A stretch of DNA of 64,000 nucleotides from assembly GCF_024506435.1 (NCBI RefSeq), contig NZ_JANIET010000001.1, forward strand, positions 868,001 through 932,000, in the 5' to 3' direction. A program made the translations under genes and the position numbers. Shown piece by piece: positions 55,450-62,649 of this stretch. Position 1 is the stretch's first letter. Each line of letters begins with the position of its first letter. The notes under the pieces are model-generated. The model saw nothing but the letters and a program-made list of their open reading frames with translations. It had not been told where the DNA came from and did no database searches. Source of the stretch: Pantoea trifolii (GTDB taxonomy: Bacteria; Pseudomonadota; Gammaproteobacteria; Enterobacterales; Enterobacteriaceae).

Positions 55450-56181
55450 ATGAGCACTGCAAATAACCGCCAGATCGTCCTCGATACCGAAACCACCGGC
55501 ATGAACATGATCGGTGTGCATTATGAAGGACATCGCATCATTGAAATTGGTGCGGTTGAGGTGATCAACCGTCGCCTGACCGGCAACAACTTCCACATGT
55601 ATCTGAAGCCCGATCGGCTGGTGGATCCGGAAGCGTTCGGCGTTCACGGTATCGCCGATGAATTCCTACTCGATAAGCCGATGTTTGCGGATATCGCCGA
55701 CGAATTTCTCGAGTACATCCGTGGCGCGGAACTGGTGATCCATAACGCATCGTTCGATATCGGCTTTATGGATTACGAATTCGGCATGCTGAAGCGGGAT
55801 ATCGGCAAAACCGACACCTTCTGCCAGATCACCGATAGCCTGGCGATGGCACGTAAGATGTATCCCGGCAAGCGCAACAGCCTCGATGCATTGTGCAACC
55901 GTTATGAGATAGACAACAGCAAGCGTACGCTGCACGGCGCACTGCTCGATGCCGAGATTCTGGCCGAAGTGTTCCTGATGATGACCGGCGGTCAAACCTC
56001 GCTGGCCTTTTCACTCGATGGCGAGCAGAACAATCAGGGCGGCGGTGAGAATATTCAGCGCATTGTGCGTCCGAGTTCAGGTTTGCGCGTGGTCAGCGCC
56101 AGTGATGAAGAGATTATTGCGCATGAAGGTCGTCTGGATTTAGTGCAGAAGAAGGGCGGTAGCTGCCTGTGGCGTGTGTAA
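55450..56181 (+). CDS. dnaQ: DNA polymerase III subunit epsilon (3'-5' proofreading exonuclease)
   Basis: Proofreading subunit of the replicase. The 243-residue product matches E. coli. The exonuclease domain (1-180) has Asp12 and Glu14 (VLDTETTG), the HNASFDIGFMDYEF segment and the HGALLDAEILAEV segment. A Gln/Gly-rich linker (about 185-205) leads to the C-terminal alpha-binding tail ending GGSCLWRV. Followed by tRNA-Asp. Confidence 0.98.
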   Translation: MSTANNRQIVLDTETTGMNMIGVHYEGHRIIEIGAVEVINRRLTGNNFHMYLKPDRLVDPEAFGVHGIADEFLLDKPMFADIADEFLEYIRGAELVIHNASFDIGFMDYEFGMLKRDIGKTDTFCQITDSLAMARKMYPGKRNSLDALCNRYEIDNSKRTLHGALLDAEILAEVFLMMTGGQTSLAFSLDGEQNNQGGGENIQRIVRPSSGLRVVSASDEEIIAHEGRLDLVQKKGGSCLWRV

Positions 56182-56257
56182 AAACGGCTGATTTTGCGTG
56201 GAAAATCGACGTTAAGCTGAAAAAAACGCCAAACGAAACATTCCCACATAAAAAGCG

Positions 56258-56286
56258 TTGACGGGTACGAGAGCTGCAATTAATAT
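56258..56286 (+). promoter_or_regulatory. promoter of the second tRNA-Asp
   Basis: TTGACG (56258-56263) and TAATAT (56281-56286) spaced 17 bases, with a GC-rich GCGCCTCG discriminator typical of stable-RNA promoters, about 30 bases before the tRNA. Confidence 0.82.
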
Positions 56287-56316
56287 GCGCCTCGTTCTCG
56301 ACGGGGAACAAAGCGC

Positions 56317-56393
56317 GGAGCGGTAGTTCAGTTGGTTAGAATACCTGCCTGTCACGCAGGGGGTCGCGGGTTCGAGCCCCGTCCGTTCCGCCA
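56317..56393 (+). tRNA. aspV: tRNA-Asp (anticodon GTC), second copy
   Basis: 77 nt including CCA, identical to the copy at 47884. Anticodon 56351-56353. It follows dnaQ as aspV does in E. coli. The adjacent downstream region differs completely from E. coli K-12. Confidence 0.98.
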
Positions 56394-56405
56394 ATCTATT
56401 TAAAG

Positions 56406-56434
56406 AAGCCGATGCAGAAATGCATCGGCTTTTT
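56406..56434 (+). terminator. terminator of tRNA-Asp
   Basis: AAGCCGATGCA/TGCATCGGCTT stem, GAAA loop, T run. Confidence 0.92.
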
Positions 56435-56455
56435 GCTTTTTCCAAACCGGCGTAG

Positions 56456-56475
56456 GGTCGCCATTCATGGCGACC
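56456..56475. repeat. 20-bp intergenic palindrome, copy 2
   Basis: Exact second copy of the palindrome at 30437-30456 (GGTCGCCATTCATGGCGACC), between the aspV terminator and the permease stop codon. Confidence 0.75.
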
Positions 56476-56484
56476 ATTACCAAC

Positions 56485-57978
56485 TTAATCCTCCTGCACC
56501 GCCACCGTCGCGCGATACGCCGCCACTGACTCTTCGCGATCAGCACGCGCCAGCCAGCGATAGCAGCCTGCACCCAGCGCCACGCCGATAAACCAGCTAA
56601 AGTTCGCCACCGCATGCAGTGAAGGAATAAAGCTGATCACCAGACAAATGCCCACCGACGGCAGCAGCGCAGCAATTGCTTTCGGGTTAAAGCCGCCGCG
56701 ATACCAGTAACGGCCTTTCGGCGTGTCATCAAACAGATCATCAACGTAGACTTTGCTGCGTTTAATCAGATAGAAATCAGCAATCAGGATGCCGAACAGC
56801 GGCCCAATAAACGAGCCGAGCACATCCAGCGTGTAGTGAATCAGTTCTGGCGACTGGAACAGGTTCCACGGCGTTAGTAACACCGATCCGACCGCAGCGA
56901 TCATGCCACCAGTGCGGAAGCTGATTTTCTGTGGTGAGCAGTTAGAGAAGTCGAACGCTGGCGAGACAAAGTTCGCCACGATGTTAATGCCGATAGTGGC
57001 GATAATCATGGTCAGCAGGCCAATCGCCACCGCCACGTCGTTACCCACCATGCTGACGGTTTCAATCGGATCGGTGATCATTCTGCCGAACAGTGATTGC
57101 GTACCCGACACGATTACCACGGTCACAATTGAGAACAGCAGGAAGTTGAACGGTAAGCCCCAGCGGTTGCCGCGACGAATTTCGCCCATGCTTTTGCCAT
57201 AGCGTGAGAAGTCACCAAAATTCAACAGCGGACCGGAGAAGTAGGAGACCACCAGCGCGGTGGCGGTGATCATCTGCCAGGTTTGCTCGCCGGTGCTCAA
57301 CTGCTTGCTGGCCAGCGTGAAGGAGATACCGTCAAAACCGGTTTTGTATACAATCCAGCCCGCCAGCGCCACCATCACCACATACACCGCCGGACCGGCG
57401 ACATCGATAAAGCGTTTGATCGCGCTCATGCCGTGCCAGAACACCATCGCCTGCAGCAACCACATCACGCCGAAACAGCACCAGCCCAGCTGTGATAAGC
57501 CGAGCCAGCTGCTTTGCGTCATGCTGCTCAGGGTGGGGAAGAACTTCAGCAGCACCAGCATCAGCGCGTTGGCCGCCAGATAAGTCTGGATGCCGTACCA
57601 CGCGAAAGCGATCAGCCCGCGAATAATCGCCGGGATATTCGCGCCGAACACACCAAAGGCCTGGCGCGAAATTACCGCGTAGGGCACGCCCGCCATCTGG
57701 CTCGGTTTGGCCACCAGATTGGCACATAGCTGCACAATGCAGATGCCCACTAACAAACACAGCAGCACCTGCCAGCTCGCCAGTCCAAGGGTAAAGAAGC
57801 TGGCGGCCACCACATAGCCGCCCATGCTGTGCACGTCCGACATCCAGAAAGAAAAGATGTTGTACCACGACCAGTTCTGGTCGCGCGTCGGCGCCAGATC
57901 TTCATTACACAGGCGTGGACTGTATTGCGCGTTGGCTTCAGAGGCCACCGCAGAGGTCACTTCAGAATGATTTGGCAT
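56485..57978 (-). CDS. NCS1-family nucleobase/allantoin permease
   Basis: Inner-membrane nucleobase:cation symporter-1 transporter, 497 residues, about 12 membrane helices. The family segments NWSWYNIFSFWMSDVHSMGGYVVAASFFTLGL (TM1 region), MAGVPYAVISRQAFGVFGANIPAIIRG, and NIVANFVSPAFDFSN are visible. Divergent from a GntR-racemase-allantoinase operon across a shared operator, so the likely cargo is allantoin or a related ureide/hydantoin; uracil or cytosine cannot be excluded. The hpxC-type transporter of Klebsiella is a possible counterpart, not verified. Confidence 0.88.
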   Translation of the reverse strand: MPNHSEVTSAVASEANAQYSPRLCNEDLAPTRDQNWSWYNIFSFWMSDVHSMGGYVVAASFFTLGLASWQVLLCLLVGICIVQLCANLVAKPSQMAGVPYAVISRQAFGVFGANIPAIIRGLIAFAWYGIQTYLAANALMLVLLKFFPTLSSMTQSSWLGLSQLGWCCFGVMWLLQAMVFWHGMSAIKRFIDVAGPAVYVVMVALAGWIVYKTGFDGISFTLASKQLSTGEQTWQMITATALVVSYFSGPLLNFGDFSRYGKSMGEIRRGNRWGLPFNFLLFSIVTVVIVSGTQSLFGRMITDPIETVSMVGNDVAVAIGLLTMIIATIGINIVANFVSPAFDFSNCSPQKISFRTGGMIAAVGSVLLTPWNLFQSPELIHYTLDVLGSFIGPLFGILIADFYLIKRSKVYVDDLFDDTPKGRYWYRGGFNPKAIAALLPSVGICLVISFIPSLHAVANFSWFIGVALGAGCYRWLARADREESVAAYRATVAVQED

Positions 57979-58058
57979 GAAACCTGCTCCTCTCTACATC
58001 ATGGAATAATAATCACAGCGTGAAACGGTATTGCAGGATCCAGGCCAGAATTGATTTC

Positions 58059-58090
58059 TTGTATACAAAAATTTAATTTCACGTATACGA
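58059..58090. promoter_or_regulatory. tandem palindromic operator, probable GntR-family site
   Basis: Two sites built on GTATAC lie in the divergent gap: TTGTATACAA (58059-58068) and ACGTATACGA (58081-58090). Their centres are 22 bases apart, two helical turns. The TNGTNNACNA form fits FCD-type GntR regulators, and such a gene starts 34 bases downstream. Confidence 0.72.
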
Positions 58091-58123
58091 TGTGCAACAC
58101 CCAGTCACTTACCGGAGCAGGTA

Positions 58124-58846
58124 ATGAAGAGTGAAACAGGCCAGAAAACGGCTGCCGATCTGAACGATCGCGATGAACCTATCTATCAGGCGCTGCTGAC
58201 CGCCATCGTTGAGCATCAGTTGCCGCCGGGCAGTAAATTGCCGGAAGAAGCGTTATCAGAGGTCTTCGGCGTGAGCCGCACCGGCATCCGCAAGGTGCTG
58301 CAACGCCTCGCCGCGGTGCAAATGATCACCTTGTCGCCCCGACGTGGTGCACAGGTGGCGACGCCGGGCGTTGATGAAGCCCGCGACATCTTTGCCACCC
58401 GCAGTTTATTAGAGTGCGCCAATCTGCCGGCGGTGCTGAGCCACGTGCAGGCGCCACACTTAGCGGCACTCGGCGTGCTAATTGAAGAAGAGCAGCAAGC
58501 ACACGACCAGCACGATGGTGCCGCCGCGATTCGTCTCTCGGCCGCTTTTCATATTCAGCTGCAGGCGATCTCCGGAAACGAAGTGCTCACCGATATGGTG
58601 ACGCGCCTGACGCAGCGTTCGTCGCTGGTCATTGCCGCTTACGGTGCACCGTGGCAGCGCGGCTGCCGTTGCGATCATCACGATCGGCTGGTGGATCTGC
58701 TGCGGCAAAAAGATCTGCCGGCGCTGACGGCGGCGCTGCAGCATCACTTCGAACACATTGTTGCCAGCCTGCACTTTGAGCGCAGCGGCGAAACCTTGCC
58801 TGATTTCACCCGATTATTTGGCGGTAACAAAGGAGCGGCATCATGA
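58124..58846 (+). CDS. hpxS: GntR-family (FCD domain) transcriptional regulator
   Basis: 240 residues: an N-terminal winged helix (about 18-85, IYQALLTAIVEHQLPPGSKLPEEALSEVFGVSRTGIRKVLQRL) and a C-terminal helical FCD ligand domain (about 90-225). Position at the head of a racemase-allantoinase operon matches hpxS of the Klebsiella hpx system, so it probably controls this operon and the divergent permease through the two palindromes upstream. The stop overlaps the next start (ATGA). Ligand unknown. Confidence 0.82.
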   Translation: MKSETGQKTAADLNDRDEPIYQALLTAIVEHQLPPGSKLPEEALSEVFGVSRTGIRKVLQRLAAVQMITLSPRRGAQVATPGVDEARDIFATRSLLECANLPAVLSHVQAPHLAALGVLIEEEQQAHDQHDGAAAIRLSAAFHIQLQAISGNEVLTDMVTRLTQRSSLVIAAYGAPWQRGCRCDHHDRLVDLLRQKDLPALTAALQHHFEHIVASLHFERSGETLPDFTRLFGGNKGAAS

Positions 58847-59574
58847 GCCTGATTCAGGTTATCAATCCCAACACCAGCTTAGCGATGACGGAAACCATTG
58901 GCGCCGCCGCGCGCGCCGTCGCCGCACCGGGCACCGAGATTCTGGCGGTGTGTCCAACGCACGGTGTGGAGTCGATTGAAGGCCATTTTGATGAAGCCAT
59001 CGCGGCAATTGGTGTGCTGGAGCAGGTGAAGCGCGGCAAAGCGCAAGGCGTGAGCGGTCATATCATTGCCTGCTTCGGCGATCCGGGATTGCTGGCGGCG
59101 CGTGAACTGGCGAGCGGACCGGTGATTGGCATCGCGGAAGCGGCCATGCACACCGCCACGCTGATGGCGACGCGCTTTTCGATTGTCACCACCTTGCCGC
59201 GTACGCTGGTGATAGCGCGCCATCTGCTGCAGCAATATGGCTTCACTCACCATTGTGCTGCGCTGCACGCCATCGATCTGCCGGTGCTGGCGCTGGAAGA
59301 CGGCAGCGGCGTGGCGCAGGAGAAAGTCCGTCAGCGCTGCATGCAGGCCAAACGCGAAGATGGCAGCGGTGCGATTGTATTGGGCTGCGGCGGCATGGCC
59401 ACGCTGGCGCAGGATCTCACCAAAGAGCTGGGCATGCCGGTGATCGACGGCGTCAGCGCCGCAGTAAAAATGGTGGAGTCGCTGGTGGCGTTAGGCTTTG
59501 GCACCAGCAAGCACGGCGATCTCGATTATCCCCTCGAAAAACCGCTCAGCGGAGCCTTTCAGCACCTAAACTAA
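58843..59574 (+). CDS. hpxA: Asp/Glu/hydantoin racemase family protein, probable allantoin racemase
   Basis: Cofactor-independent racemase expected to interconvert allantoin enantiomers so that a stereospecific allantoinase can use both. 243 residues. The two catalytic cysteines are Cys77 (IIACFGDPG) and Cys182 (VLGCGGM), and the N-terminus VINPNTSLAMT is typical of hydantoin racemases. Starts inside the hpxS stop codon (ATGA) and precedes hpxB by 29 bases. Confidence 0.85.
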   Translation: MSLIQVINPNTSLAMTETIGAAARAVAAPGTEILAVCPTHGVESIEGHFDEAIAAIGVLEQVKRGKAQGVSGHIIACFGDPGLLAARELASGPVIGIAEAAMHTATLMATRFSIVTTLPRTLVIARHLLQQYGFTHHCAALHAIDLPVLALEDGSGVAQEKVRQRCMQAKREDGSGAIVLGCGGMATLAQDLTKELGMPVIDGVSAAVKMVESLVALGFGTSKHGDLDYPLEKPLSGAFQHLN

Positions 59575-59603
59575 CCACTGGTTGAGCGACAGGAACTTAC
59601 AGA

Positions 59604-60563
59604 ATGAATGATGTATCTGGAAAGAAAGAGTACAGCTTCAACAAAAACTATCCACGCGATCTGATCGGCTATGCCGGCAACCCGCCGCATGCGCAGTGGC
59701 CGGGCAAAGCGCGCGTCGCGGTGCAGTTTGTTCTTAATTACGAAGAGGGTGCCGAGAACAACGTGTTGCATGGCGACGCCGGTTCCGAGCAGTTTCTTTC
59801 CGATATTATCGGTGCGGCCAGCTACGCCGATCGTCATATGTCGATGGATTCGCTGTATGAATACGGCTCGCGTGCCGGTTTCTGGCGTATTCACAATGAG
59901 TTTCAAAAGCGCGGTTTGCCGCTAACGGTATTTGGCGTGGCGATGGCGCTGGCGCGGCATCCGGAGATCGTCGAAGCGATTAAAGCGGCGGATTATGACG
60001 TGGTGAGTCACGGCTGGCGCTGGATCCACTATCAGGCGATGGATGCCAAAACCGAGCGCCAGCACATGCAACAGGCGGTGGACGTGTTAACCGATCTGTT
60101 CGGCAAAGCGCCAACCGGCTGGTACACCGGCCGCGACAGCCCAAACACCCGACGTTTGGTGGTTGAGCAGGGCGGCTTTAGCTATGACAGCGACTATTAC
60201 GGCGACGATTTACCGTTCTGGACGCAGGTCACTTGTCAGGACGGCACGGTCAAACCGCATCTCATCATCCCTTACACGCTGGAGTGCAACGACATGCGCT
60301 TCGCCTCGCCGCAGGGCTTCAACACGGCGGAGCAGTTCTTTACCTATCTGCGCGACACCTTTGATGTGCTGTACGAAGAGGGCGAAACCGCACCGAAGAT
60401 GATGTCGATTGGCATGCACTGTCGTTTGCTGGGACGTCCGGGAAAATTCCGTGGCTTGCAGCGCTTCCTCGATCACATTCAGCAGCATGAAGATGTGTGG
60501 GTGTGTACGCGGCAGCAGATCGCCGATCACTGGATCGAAACGCATCCGGCACCGAGCGCTTAG
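59604..60563 (+). CDS. hpxB: cofactor-independent allantoinase (PuuE/HpxB, polysaccharide-deacetylase fold)
   Basis: Opens the hydantoin ring of allantoin to allantoate. 319 residues of the NodB/polysaccharide deacetylase fold, closely resembling Pseudomonas PuuE: YPRDLIGYAGNPPHAQWPGKARVAVQFVLNYEEGAE, GSRAGFWRI, SHGWRWIHYQ, GWYTGRDSPNTRRLVVEQGGFSYDSD and IGMHCRLLGRPGKF. Third gene of the operon. A REP-like palindrome lies between its stop and the convergent hpxZ. Confidence 0.9.
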   Translation: MNDVSGKKEYSFNKNYPRDLIGYAGNPPHAQWPGKARVAVQFVLNYEEGAENNVLHGDAGSEQFLSDIIGAASYADRHMSMDSLYEYGSRAGFWRIHNEFQKRGLPLTVFGVAMALARHPEIVEAIKAADYDVVSHGWRWIHYQAMDAKTERQHMQQAVDVLTDLFGKAPTGWYTGRDSPNTRRLVVEQGGFSYDSDYYGDDLPFWTQVTCQDGTVKPHLIIPYTLECNDMRFASPQGFNTAEQFFTYLRDTFDVLYEEGETAPKMMSIGMHCRLLGRPGKFRGLQRFLDHIQQHEDVWVCTRQQIADHWIETHPAPSA

Positions 60564-60660
60564 CCCCTCATCCCAACCTTCTCCCGCCCCGATTCAACAA
60601 ATCGCACCACCTAATCATTCCCTCTCCCGCCTGCGGGAGAGGGCTAGGGTGAGGGACAAA
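60564..60660. repeat. REP-like palindrome pair in the convergent hpxB/hpxZ gap
   Basis: CCCTCTCCCGC (60620-60630) pairs perfectly with GCGGGAGAGGG (60633-60643) and is followed by CTAGGGTGAGGG. A related but degraded CCCTCATCCCAACCTTCTCCCG lies at 60566-60587 in the opposite sense. This CCCTCTCCCG/GGGTGAGGG pattern is a familiar dispersed intergenic repeat of gamma-proteobacteria and may also serve as a terminator. Confidence 0.75.
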
Positions 60661-60671
60661 CCGCACCCAAC

Positions 60672-61055
60672 TTAACTCATCAAACTCACCTGCGCCGCGA
60701 CAATCCGCCAGCCGCACGGCAATCGCACCCATGTCTGCTGCTGGCGTCCAATCTTCTCGACACCTTCACGCGTAAACTCGGTGCTGCACACCGCATAGTC
60801 ATCGCCAAAAGTGGTAATCACCGTATTACGTAACTCGCGCTCCAACCCTTTCGACGGACGCGCCGCGCGAAAAGCGCGAATCTCATCAATGCCATACAGA
60901 TTCTCGCCCGCGCCCAAACGCACGGTGCGTTTGTCGTGCCAGAACAGTTCATCCAGCACTTCAACGTCATTGCTGATCAGCGCCTGCTCGTAGCGGTAAA
61001 AGGCGGCGGTAACTTCGGCGAGCACTGCCGGGCGATCGATATGTTCAGGTGTCAT
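60672..61055 (-). CDS. hpxZ: oxalurate catabolism protein HpxZ (AtzH-like, DUF3225)
   Basis: 127-residue protein with an NTF2-like fold (YRYEQALISNDVEVLDELFWHDKRTVRLGAGENLYGIDEIRAFRAAR). Last gene of the hpxWXYZ operon, 2 bases after hpxY. The same family contains AtzH of cyanuric acid degradation, reported as a 1,3-dicarboxyurea deaminase-type amidohydrolase. Role in purine catabolism is inferred from the operon and not established by sequence. Confidence 0.82.
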   Translation of the reverse strand: MTPEHIDRPAVLAEVTAAFYRYEQALISNDVEVLDELFWHDKRTVRLGAGENLYGIDEIRAFRAARPSKGLERELRNTVITTFGDDYAVCSTEFTREGVEKIGRQQQTWVRLPCGWRIVAAQVSLMS

Positions 61056-61057
61056 CT

Positions 61058-62455
61058 TCAGGCGTCCATTAAGGTGGTTTGTGGCAGTGTCAGCCCTTGC
61101 TGTTGCAGCGCCCAGGCGGCGCGCAGTGCCAGATGTTCTTTGAACGGTGCGGCGATCAGCTGTAAACCAATCGGCAAGCCGCTGGTGGTTTGCAGCGGCA
61201 CGGTGCAGACCGGTAAGCCGAGGAACGAAATCGGCTGGGTCAGCATGCCCATGCTGGCGCGTGTCGGTAAATGCTGGCCGTTGATGTGAATGGTTTCCTG
61301 GCCGATGGTGGTGGCGGTGCAGGGCGTGGCGGGCGCAATCAGCACTTCGAACTGCTCAAACAGCGGCAGCACCTGCTGCTGGAAGTGACGGCGGAAACGC
61401 TGCGCCTGCACGTACCACGCCGAGGGCAGCATCGCACCGGCCAGCAAGCGTTCACGCGAGTTGGGCTCGAACTGCTCGGGCTGCGTGCGCAGCATCGGCA
61501 AGTAGTGATTTCCGCCTTCTGCGGCGGTCATGATAAAGGCCGCCGAACGGGCGATCTCTGCATTCGGTAAGGTTACTTCGTCGATGGCCTGCAGCGCCTT
61601 AGCCGCAACGGCCACGGCGGCACGCGCGTCACCGCTGCACCAGGTTGAGAAGAAGCCGCCGAGTACCGCGCTGCGCACGCCTTCTGCGCCCTTGCTTAGT
61701 CCCATGCTGACTGGCGCAACGGGCTGCGCGGCCTGGAAGGCATCGCTGGCATCGGCACCTTGCAAGGTGTCGTACACCAGGCTCAAATCTTCAACCGAAC
61801 GGGCGAATGGGCCGATGTGATCGAGGCTGGCGACAAACGGATGGCTGCCGCTTCGCGACAGGCGGCCAAAGGTCGGTTTCAGACCGAAGATGCCGCACAG
61901 CGAAGCCGGCACGCGGATTGAGCCGTTGGTGTCGGTGCCGAGCGAGAAGTGCACCAAACCCGCCGCCACCGCCGCTGCCGAACCGCCGGACGATCCGCCC
62001 GCCACGCGGGTTAAATCGCGCGGATTGTGCGTCGCGCCGTAATGGGTGTTTTCGGTGGTAAAGCCGTACGCGTAGGCGTCCATATTCAGCATGCCGGAGA
62101 GCAGCGCGCCAGACTGGCTCAGTTTGCTCACCGCCCACGCATCCTCGCGGGCCGCCGCGCGTTCGCTGAACAGGCTGGCTCCGGCTAAGGTGCTGTGTCC
62201 AGCGACATCAAACAGGTTTTTCACCGCGTAAGGGATGCCGGCCAACGGCGGCAAGGTTTCGCCGCGCTGGCGCTGCTGATCGATTTGATCGGCTTCGCGC
62301 AGCATGCGCTGACCGGTGACTTCGGTCCAGGCGTTGATCGCCGGATTATGTTGTTCAATCGCCGCCAGCGTATGTTGCGCGATATCGCGGGCGCTGATCT
62401 CGCCCTGGCCCAGCGCCTGCTGCAACGCGTTAATCGATAAAGACGACAGTTTCAT
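61058..62455 (-). CDS. hpxY: amidase HpxY (AtzE family amidohydrolase)
   Basis: 465-residue amidase-signature enzyme with the Lys-cisSer-Ser triad at Lys79 (AVKNLFDVAG), Ser155 (AGGSSGGSAAAVAAG) and Ser179 (TDTNGSIRVP). AtzE relatives hydrolyse 1-carboxybiuret; in Klebsiella hpxY belongs to the oxalurate branch of hypoxanthine use. The upstream small gene hpxX overlaps its start by 4 bases and encodes an AtzG/GatC-like partner. Confidence 0.87.
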   Translation of the reverse strand: MKLSSLSINALQQALGQGEISARDIAQHTLAAIEQHNPAINAWTEVTGQRMLREADQIDQQRQRGETLPPLAGIPYAVKNLFDVAGHSTLAGASLFSERAAAREDAWAVSKLSQSGALLSGMLNMDAYAYGFTTENTHYGATHNPRDLTRVAGGSSGGSAAAVAAGLVHFSLGTDTNGSIRVPASLCGIFGLKPTFGRLSRSGSHPFVASLDHIGPFARSVEDLSLVYDTLQGADASDAFQAAQPVAPVSMGLSKGAEGVRSAVLGGFFSTWCSGDARAAVAVAAKALQAIDEVTLPNAEIARSAAFIMTAAEGGNHYLPMLRTQPEQFEPNSRERLLAGAMLPSAWYVQAQRFRRHFQQQVLPLFEQFEVLIAPATPCTATTIGQETIHINGQHLPTRASMGMLTQPISFLGLPVCTVPLQTTSGLPIGLQLIAAPFKEHLALRAAWALQQQGLTLPQTTLMDA

Positions 62456-62640
62456 GGATGAAAGACTCCCGCCACTTCCAGCCGATCGTCGAGCGGCAGC
62501 GCCATCAGCGGCTGGGCCATCGCGGCGATAAGGTTGAACTGCGTCAGCAGCTCGGCGCGACGCGCATCATCCAGCTCCAGCGCCAGAATCTGCTCCATTT
62601 GGGCGATATAGGTGGCCCAGTCCGGTTGTGAACTCATCAA
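62452..62640 (-). CDS. hpxX: HpxX, AtzG/GatC-like small subunit (DUF4089)
   Basis: 62-residue helical protein (WATYIAQMEQILALELDDARRAELLTQFNLIAAMAQPLMALPLDDRLEVAGVF) resembling the GatC/AtzG subunits that stabilise amidase partners. It overlaps hpxY by ATGA and lies 10 bases after hpxW. The C-terminal LDDRLEVAGVF fits the loop that caps GatA-type enzymes. Start is one of two adjacent ATGs. Confidence 0.8.
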   Translation of the reverse strand: MMSSQPDWATYIAQMEQILALELDDARRAELLTQFNLIAAMAQPLMALPLDDRLEVAGVFHP

Positions 62641-62649
62641 TAATCTCCG

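Noticed and set aside
47884..56393. The two identical tRNA-Asp genes as attL/attR of an integrated element
   Set aside because: Both are complete tRNAs at the positions of E. coli aspU and aspV, and the genes between are conserved housekeeping genes in native order. No integrase is present.
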